In this document: positions 60,384 through 64,000 of the stretch, piece after piece
How positions within the stretch are numbered: position 1 is the stretch's first letter
Layout of the letters: each line of letters opens with the position of its first letter
Assembly: GCF_036226605.1 (NCBI RefSeq)
Contig: NZ_CP109000.1
Location: forward strand, 7,498,501 to 7,562,500
Reading direction: 5' to 3'
DNA from: Streptomyces sp. NBC_00704
GTDB taxonomy: Bacteria > Actinomycetota > Actinomycetes > Streptomycetales > Streptomycetaceae
Length of the DNA: 64,000 nucleotides
Notes under the pieces: model-generated
Databases searched by the model: none
Seen by the model: only the letters and a program-made list of their open reading frames with translations
Told to the model about the DNA's origin: nothing
Translations under genes and position numbers: made by a program

Positions 60384-60752
60384 TCAGGCGTTCAGCGCCT
60401 CCTGGACGGTGGCGTGGCAGGAGATGATCTCGTCGATGCCCACCAGGCGCAGCAGACGTACGACGGACTCCTGGGCCCCGGCGATGCGCAGCCACCCCTG
60501 CGCGCCGCTCACCCGCCGGTGCGCGGTGACGAACACGTTGACGCCGCTGGAGTCCATGAAGCTCACGCCGCTGAGGTCCGCCACGATCCGTGGCGGCGCC
60601 GGCGCGCGGTCGTCGAACAGCAGCGCCTGACTGAGGACGTCCTTGACGTCGTGGTCGATCTCGCCCTCGACGGCCACGACGAGAACGCCGTCGACCACGC
60701 GGGGCTCGACGGAAAGATGATTCGGCCGGTCTTCCCTGGGGATGTCGTTCAC
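60384..60752 (-). CDS. Second STAS-domain anti-sigma antagonist
   Basis: The 122-aa protein has a STAS fold (LVVAVEGEIDHDVKDVLSQA; VADLSGVSFMDSSGVNVFVT with Ser68/Ser69; LLRLVGIDEIISCH). It is more like the stand-alone SpoIIAA/RsbV type and faces the RsbW gene. It may bring a second input into the same switch or serve another kinase elsewhere. Confidence 0.93.
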   Translation of the reverse strand: MNDIPREDRPNHLSVEPRVVDGVLVVAVEGEIDHDVKDVLSQALLFDDRAPAPPRIVADLSGVSFMDSSGVNVFVTAHRRVSGAQGWLRIAGAQESVVRLLRLVGIDEIISCHATVQEALNA

Positions 60753-60935
60753 GTCTCCTCGGCTGCGCCTGGGCTTGCCCGCTCACGGCGTGCTCGGACG
60801 ATTCTGCCCCACCCGCGCGGCGGCATGCACCCGTGAGACCATGCCCTGCACGGCGACGACAGCCCGCACCGCCGTCGGACGCCGCCACGCCCTCGCCCCC
60901 TCGCCCGCCCCCGCGGATCGGCCCGACGGCGATCC

Positions 60936-60960
60936 GGCTATCGGTCACGCTGCGGGGTAG
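60936..60960 (+). promoter_or_regulatory. Candidate SigB/SigF-type promoter before the YihY/BrkB gene
   Basis: GGCT (60936-60939), 15 bp, then GGGTAG (60955-60960), 48 bp before the TTG start. Third site in the window with this exact form, placing the membrane protein in the same predicted regulon. Confidence 0.45.
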
Positions 60961-61007
60961 CCGGGACACGTACCGGAGGGCGTCGCGTCGCATGACTGGG
61001 GGACGGG

Positions 61008-61898
61008 TTGACAACGCAGGGTGAGAGCATCCCCGTCATCGGGGAAGCGGACGCCGCGGACGGTCGCGCGGGCCGTTGGTGGGCGGCGCTGCGCCGCACG
61101 CCGGTGACGGTGTGGAACGACGACGTCACGGACTGGGCGGCCGCCCTGACCTACTACGCGGTCCTGGCCCTGTTCCCGCTGCTGCTGGTCATCCTGTCGA
61201 TCCTGGGGCTGACCGTGCCCACGGCCAAGCCCGAGGTCATCGACCGGATGGTGCAGGCGGCCCCGGCCGAGTCCCGCGCCCTGCTGCGCAGCACGCTGCG
61301 GCAGATGTCCGAGCAGTCCTCCACGGCGTGGACGCTGATCTTCGTCGGCGGGACGGGAGCCCTGTGGTCGGGATGCAGCTACCTCAGCGTCTTCCGCCGG
61401 GCGCTGTACGCGATGCACCGCACCAGCGCGGACCGGCCGGTCTGGCGCACGGCGCCGCGCATCGTCCTGACGGCCCTGGTCCTGAGCGCCCTGCTGCTCA
61501 CGTCCACGCTCGCCCTGCTGCTCAGCGGCGGCCTGGCCCGGCGGCTCGGGCACGTGCTGGACCTGGGGACCGCGCCGCAGGCCACATGGGACGCCCTGCG
61601 GTGGCCGGTGGTGGCGGCCGTCGCCGTCGGCCTGGTGCTCGTCCTGTACCGGTCGGGGCCGGCGCGCTCGCGTCCCGTCGGGAGGATGGCCCCCGGCGGG
61701 ACGCTGGCCGTGGTGCTCCTGCTCACGGTGTCGCTGGGCTTCGCCCTCTACACCTCCCACGTCAGTACCTACGACCGGCTGTACGGTTCGCTGGCCGGCG
61801 TGGTGGTGTTCCTGGTCTGGCTGTGGCTGTCCAACCTGTCCCTGCTGGTCGGAGCCCAGTTCAACGCCGAGCTGACCGGACCGGCCGACGAGGAGTGA
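61008..61898 (+). CDS. YihY/BrkB-family membrane protein
   Basis: The 296-aa protein has six membrane helices and family motifs: DWAAALTYYAVLALFPLLLV, GTGALWSGCSYLSVFRRALY, and the last block YDRLYGSLAGVVVFLVWLWL with NLSLLVGAQFNAEL. YihY proteins are poorly understood; once named ribonuclease BN in error, they are possibly transporters. TTG at 61008 follows GGGGGACGGG; no better start is in frame. Confidence 0.9.
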   Translation: MTTQGESIPVIGEADAADGRAGRWWAALRRTPVTVWNDDVTDWAAALTYYAVLALFPLLLVILSILGLTVPTAKPEVIDRMVQAAPAESRALLRSTLRQMSEQSSTAWTLIFVGGTGALWSGCSYLSVFRRALYAMHRTSADRPVWRTAPRIVLTALVLSALLLTSTLALLLSGGLARRLGHVLDLGTAPQATWDALRWPVVAAVAVGLVLVLYRSGPARSRPVGRMAPGGTLAVVLLLTVSLGFALYTSHVSTYDRLYGSLAGVVVFLVWLWLSNLSLLVGAQFNAELTGPADEE

Positions 61899-61920
61899 CG
61901 TGCCGGCCGCCAGGGCATGG

Positions 61921-61949
61921 CGGTCACCGGCCGAGCGAGGCGGTGACCG
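61921..61949. terminator. Hairpin between convergent YihY and folE genes
   Basis: CGGTCACCG (61921-61929) pairs with CGGTGACCG (61941-61949) over an 11-nt loop in the 99-bp gap between stops. Confidence 0.55.
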
Positions 61950-61997
61950 GCAGGTGGCCGCTCGCCGTGACCGGGAGCGACCACGAGCCGCGCGGTG

Positions 61998-62663
61998 TCA
62001 CGCCGCCGCGCCGGTGAGGGCGAGGAACTCGCTGCGGGAGCGGGCGTCGGAGCGCAGCAGCCCGAGCAGGGTGGAGGTCAGGGTGCTGGAACCGGCGGCC
62101 TGCACGCCGCGCAGGGTCATGCAGGAGTGCTCGGCCTCGATCACCACGCCGACGCCCTTGGGTTCCAGCTGGAGTTGCAGCCAGTCGGCGATCTGCTTGG
62201 TCAGCCGTTCCTGGACCTGAGGACGGCAGGAGAAGTGCTCGACCACGCGCGCGAGTTTGGACAGGCCGAGGATGCGGGCGCCGGGCAGATAGCCGACGTG
62301 GGCGGTGCCGACGAAGGGCAGCAGATGGTGCTCGCACACGCTGCGCACCGGGATCCGCCGGGCCAGGACCAGTTCGTCGTAGCCCTCGTCGTTCGGGAAC
62401 GTGGTCAGCTCGAAGGGGCGCGGGCTGAACAGTTCCGCGTAGGCGCGGGCCATCCGGCCCGGCGTCCCGCGCAGGCTTTCGGAGTCGGTGGAGACGCCCA
62501 GGGCGTCGAGGAACCGGCCGGCCGCGGCCTCCGCGGCGGCCAGGTCGACGCCGCCGGGCTGGTGGACGACGCGCAGTGCGGGCCGTACGGGCCGGGCCGG
62601 GGCCAGGTCGTCCGGCGCGGGGCGCTCGCTTCGGGCAGGGGTGCGGTGCGTGTTCTCGGTCAT
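61998..62663 (-). CDS. folE: GTP cyclohydrolase I
   Basis: The 221-aa enzyme makes dihydroneopterin triphosphate, first step of folate and pterin synthesis. Motifs: SLRGTPGRMARAYAELFSPR, zinc site SVCEHHLLPFVGTAHVGYLP, and EAEHSCMTLRGVQAAGSSTL with the third zinc Cys. The N-terminal 30 residues are variable. It starts 1 nt after the stop of a membrane protein gene, so it is coupled to it rather than to other folate genes; it may be a secondary folE for a modified purine or stress pterin. Confidence 0.96.
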   Translation of the reverse strand: MTENTHRTPARSERPAPDDLAPARPVRPALRVVHQPGGVDLAAAEAAAGRFLDALGVSTDSESLRGTPGRMARAYAELFSPRPFELTTFPNDEGYDELVLARRIPVRSVCEHHLLPFVGTAHVGYLPGARILGLSKLARVVEHFSCRPQVQERLTKQIADWLQLQLEPKGVGVVIEAEHSCMTLRGVQAAGSSTLTSTLLGLLRSDARSRSEFLALTGAAA

Positions 62664-62664
62664 G

Positions 62665-63135
62665 TCAGCTGCCTCCGACGCCGAGTGCGGTGAGCAGCAC
62701 CAGGACGAGTGTCAGCACGGCGAACAGGCCGTGGGCCAGGACCACCGCGAGCGGGAAGTGCCGTTCCGCGGGGACGGCGTCGTCGGCCGCCCCGGTCGCG
62801 GCGGCCGCCGGGGCGGCGGACGGGGCCGTGGTGGCGGCGGCGCGCTCGCGGTGGACGGGGATCCAGCGCGCCAGCATCACGAATCCGAGCAGGGCGACGG
62901 GCAGCAGCAGGCCGAAGGCGGTCCAGGCCAGGGCGTCCTGGTCGGTCACGACGTAGACGATCCAGATCACCAGCCCGATCGCGGCCAGCGCGAAGTGGCC
63001 GAAGAGGACGAGGGCGGGCAGGCGGCTGGTCCCGCTCTGCTGCTGCCGTACTCCACCGCGTCGGATCCAGGTGCCGAGCAGGTAGAAGCCGCCGAGGGCG
63101 GTGACCACCCAGGTGATCAGTGCGGCGATGGCCAT
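62665..63135 (-). CDS. Four-helix membrane protein upstream of folE
   Basis: The 156-aa protein has four hydrophobic segments (LITWVVTALGGFYLLGTWI; FGHFALAAIGLVIWIVYVVT; TAFGLLLPVALLGFVMLARW; and a last helix VVLAHGLFAVLTLVLVLLTA) with an Ala-rich cytosolic or external loop. Relatives occur beside DUF2231 proteins in actinomycetes. Function unknown. It lies between DUF2231 and folE in one leftward unit. Confidence 0.82.
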   Translation of the reverse strand: MAIAALITWVVTALGGFYLLGTWIRRGGVRQQQSGTSRLPALVLFGHFALAAIGLVIWIVYVVTDQDALAWTAFGLLLPVALLGFVMLARWIPVHRERAAATTAPSAAPAAAATGAADDAVPAERHFPLAVVLAHGLFAVLTLVLVLLTALGVGGS

Positions 63136-63212
63136 GGGGAAACTCCCGGGGGACGACGTGCGGAAGGCGGGCGGAGGGTTCCGGCCGCCGGGAAGCCGGT
63201 GCGGCGGCCGGA

Positions 63213-63788
63213 TCAGGGGGAACCGGGGCTCCGGTCGCCGCGGCCGGGCGTGTAGCCCTCGGCCTGGGTGCTCTCGTCGGCGACGCGTACGCCGTAGCGG
63301 TAGGCGAGCTTGCCGCCCAGGTAGCCCGAGACGCCGAGGACCGCCACGCTGACGGCGGACAGCGCCAGCGGGCCGGCGCCCACGCTGCCGCCGTCGGTGT
63401 ACGAACCGTGCCGCCACCGGAAGTTGATCGCGTAGGCGGCGGTCACCAGCAGGTTCAGCGACATGTGGACCACGGCCGTGCGGAAGGCCGGCGTCCGGGC
63501 GGGGATCGCGAACAGGTCCAGGAAACCGACCGTGGCCGCCAGCAGGGCGCCGATCACGCCCACGCCGATCAGCCACTCGGATCCCTCGGTCAGGAACCCC
63601 GGACGGTCCACGACCTGCGAGGCGACGTCGAACACCAGGCCGGTCACCCAGGCGCCGATCGGCACCGTCACCAGGATCGGATGGAACGGGTGCCCGTACG
63701 GGCCGGCGAGCGCGGCGCTCACCGGCCGCTTCGCCTGCATCCGTGACGTGGAGAGCTGTGCATCGGTGAGGTGGGACTCCGTGGGCAT
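63213..63788 (-). CDS. DUF2231 membrane protein
   Basis: The 191-aa protein has four membrane helices and the DUF2231 pattern: GHPFHPILVTVPIGAWVTGL, GALLAATVGFLDLFAIPART, and VVHMSLNLLVTAAYAINFRW with conserved histidines that suggest metal or haem contact. First gene of the DUF2231/membrane/folE unit. ATG at 63788 after AAGGAGGC. A dyad close upstream may bind a MarR protein. Confidence 0.9.
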   Translation of the reverse strand: MPTESHLTDAQLSTSRMQAKRPVSAALAGPYGHPFHPILVTVPIGAWVTGLVFDVASQVVDRPGFLTEGSEWLIGVGVIGALLAATVGFLDLFAIPARTPAFRTAVVHMSLNLLVTAAYAINFRWRHGSYTDGGSVGAGPLALSAVSVAVLGVSGYLGGKLAYRYGVRVADESTQAEGYTPGRGDRSPGSP

Positions 63789-63804
63789 CGCGGCCTCCTT
63801 TTCA

Positions 63805-63829
63805 CCAATAAAGCTTGGTCTTATTCGGA
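63805..63829. promoter_or_regulatory. AT-rich dyad, possible MarR operator
   Basis: CCAATAAAG and CTTATTCGG flank CTTGGT, an imperfect inverted repeat, 17-41 bp from the DUF2231 start and in front of a divergent MarR-like gene. It is the most AT-rich spot nearby. Confidence 0.5.
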
Positions 63830-63903
63830 AGCCGCGTCAAGACCGCAGTACAGAGGGCCGAAAGGCGCTGGGGAACCACGCCGGTAGGAGTTACCGTGGG
63901 GGA

Positions 63904-64000
63904 GTGGCTCCCGACCCGGCTTCGCAGGCCGCCCCGACTCCGCAGGCCGCCCCGACTCCGCAGGCCGAAGCGGCCGACGCCGCCATCGAATCCGTCAGCG
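63904..64000 (+). CDS. Probable MarR-family regulator (partial, runs off right edge)
   Basis: From the GTG at 63904 the frame is open to the end of the window: APDPASQAAPTPQAAPTPQA then EAADAAIESVS. The 18-bp unit coding QAAPTP is duplicated. The final residues resemble the first helix of MarR proteins, and divergence from a membrane/folE unit with a dyad between fits a local regulator. Too short to be sure. Confidence 0.45.
   Translation, partial: MAPDPASQAAPTPQAAPTPQAEAADAAIESVS

Overview
The window is chromosomal DNA of a Streptomyces-type actinomycete. The support is very high G+C with strong third-position bias, GTG and TTG starts, a WhiB-family regulator, an AfsR-class SARP regulator carrying a rare TTA codon, a SpoIIE/STAS/RsbW partner-switching set and CUT1 sugar transporters without their own ATPase. 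I see no rRNA, tRNA, CRISPR array or complete mobile element. The mix of secreted hydrolases, sugar importers, regulators and decayed genes suggests accessory chromosome rather than core.

Layout. 1-2410: a candidate STAND conflict module, with an MTA/SAH-type nucleosidase followed by a trypsin-fold/NACHT protein that lacks the catalytic serine and runs off the left edge. 2688-5984: msrA, two lysin-like cell-wall enzymes and a VOC protein. 6429-12284: a LacI-controlled sugar island (single-domain ABC ATPase, permease, binding lipoprotein, PfkB kinase, ABM monooxygenase) with matching operators. 12424-18231: single genes (HSL esterase, WYL and ArsR regulators, YqeY, VOC, cold-shock protein, GtrA, orphan TOPRIM). 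18513-29396: a glycan-utilisation block with a GH16-like protein, GH29 fucosidase, secreted beta-helix enzyme with duplicated C-terminal modules, GH43-like enzyme, CUT1 importer and divergent LacI.

29475-32265 is a decaying locus: an IS630 transposase remnant, an ABC ATPase truncated just after Walker B, and a histidine kinase with an in-frame TAG at codon 5. 32368-42557: sirtuin, quinone-oxidoreductase-like enzyme, intact two-component system, GPP34 protein, type-B carboxylesterase, DUF3592 protein and glpF-glpK. 42681-47465: Wbl protein, epoxide-hydrolase-like enzyme, GlsB-type protein, SRPBCC/MarR pair and gdhA. 47652-52630: six-cysteine secreted protein, SARP-NB-ARC-TPR regulator and L,D-transpeptidase. 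53012-55611: a three-gene set of small protein, prenyl synthase and MpaB-type oxygenase.

55775-60752 is the most coherent regulatory unit: a SigB/SigF-type sigma factor, a close RsbQ homologue, a PAS-PP2C phosphatase, a STAS protein, an RsbW-type kinase and a convergent second STAS protein. Three candidate promoters of the form GNNT-N15-GGGTAG precede the sigma gene, the kinase gene and the following YihY/BrkB gene. 61008-64000 holds YihY/BrkB, folE, two membrane proteins and the start of a probable MarR gene.
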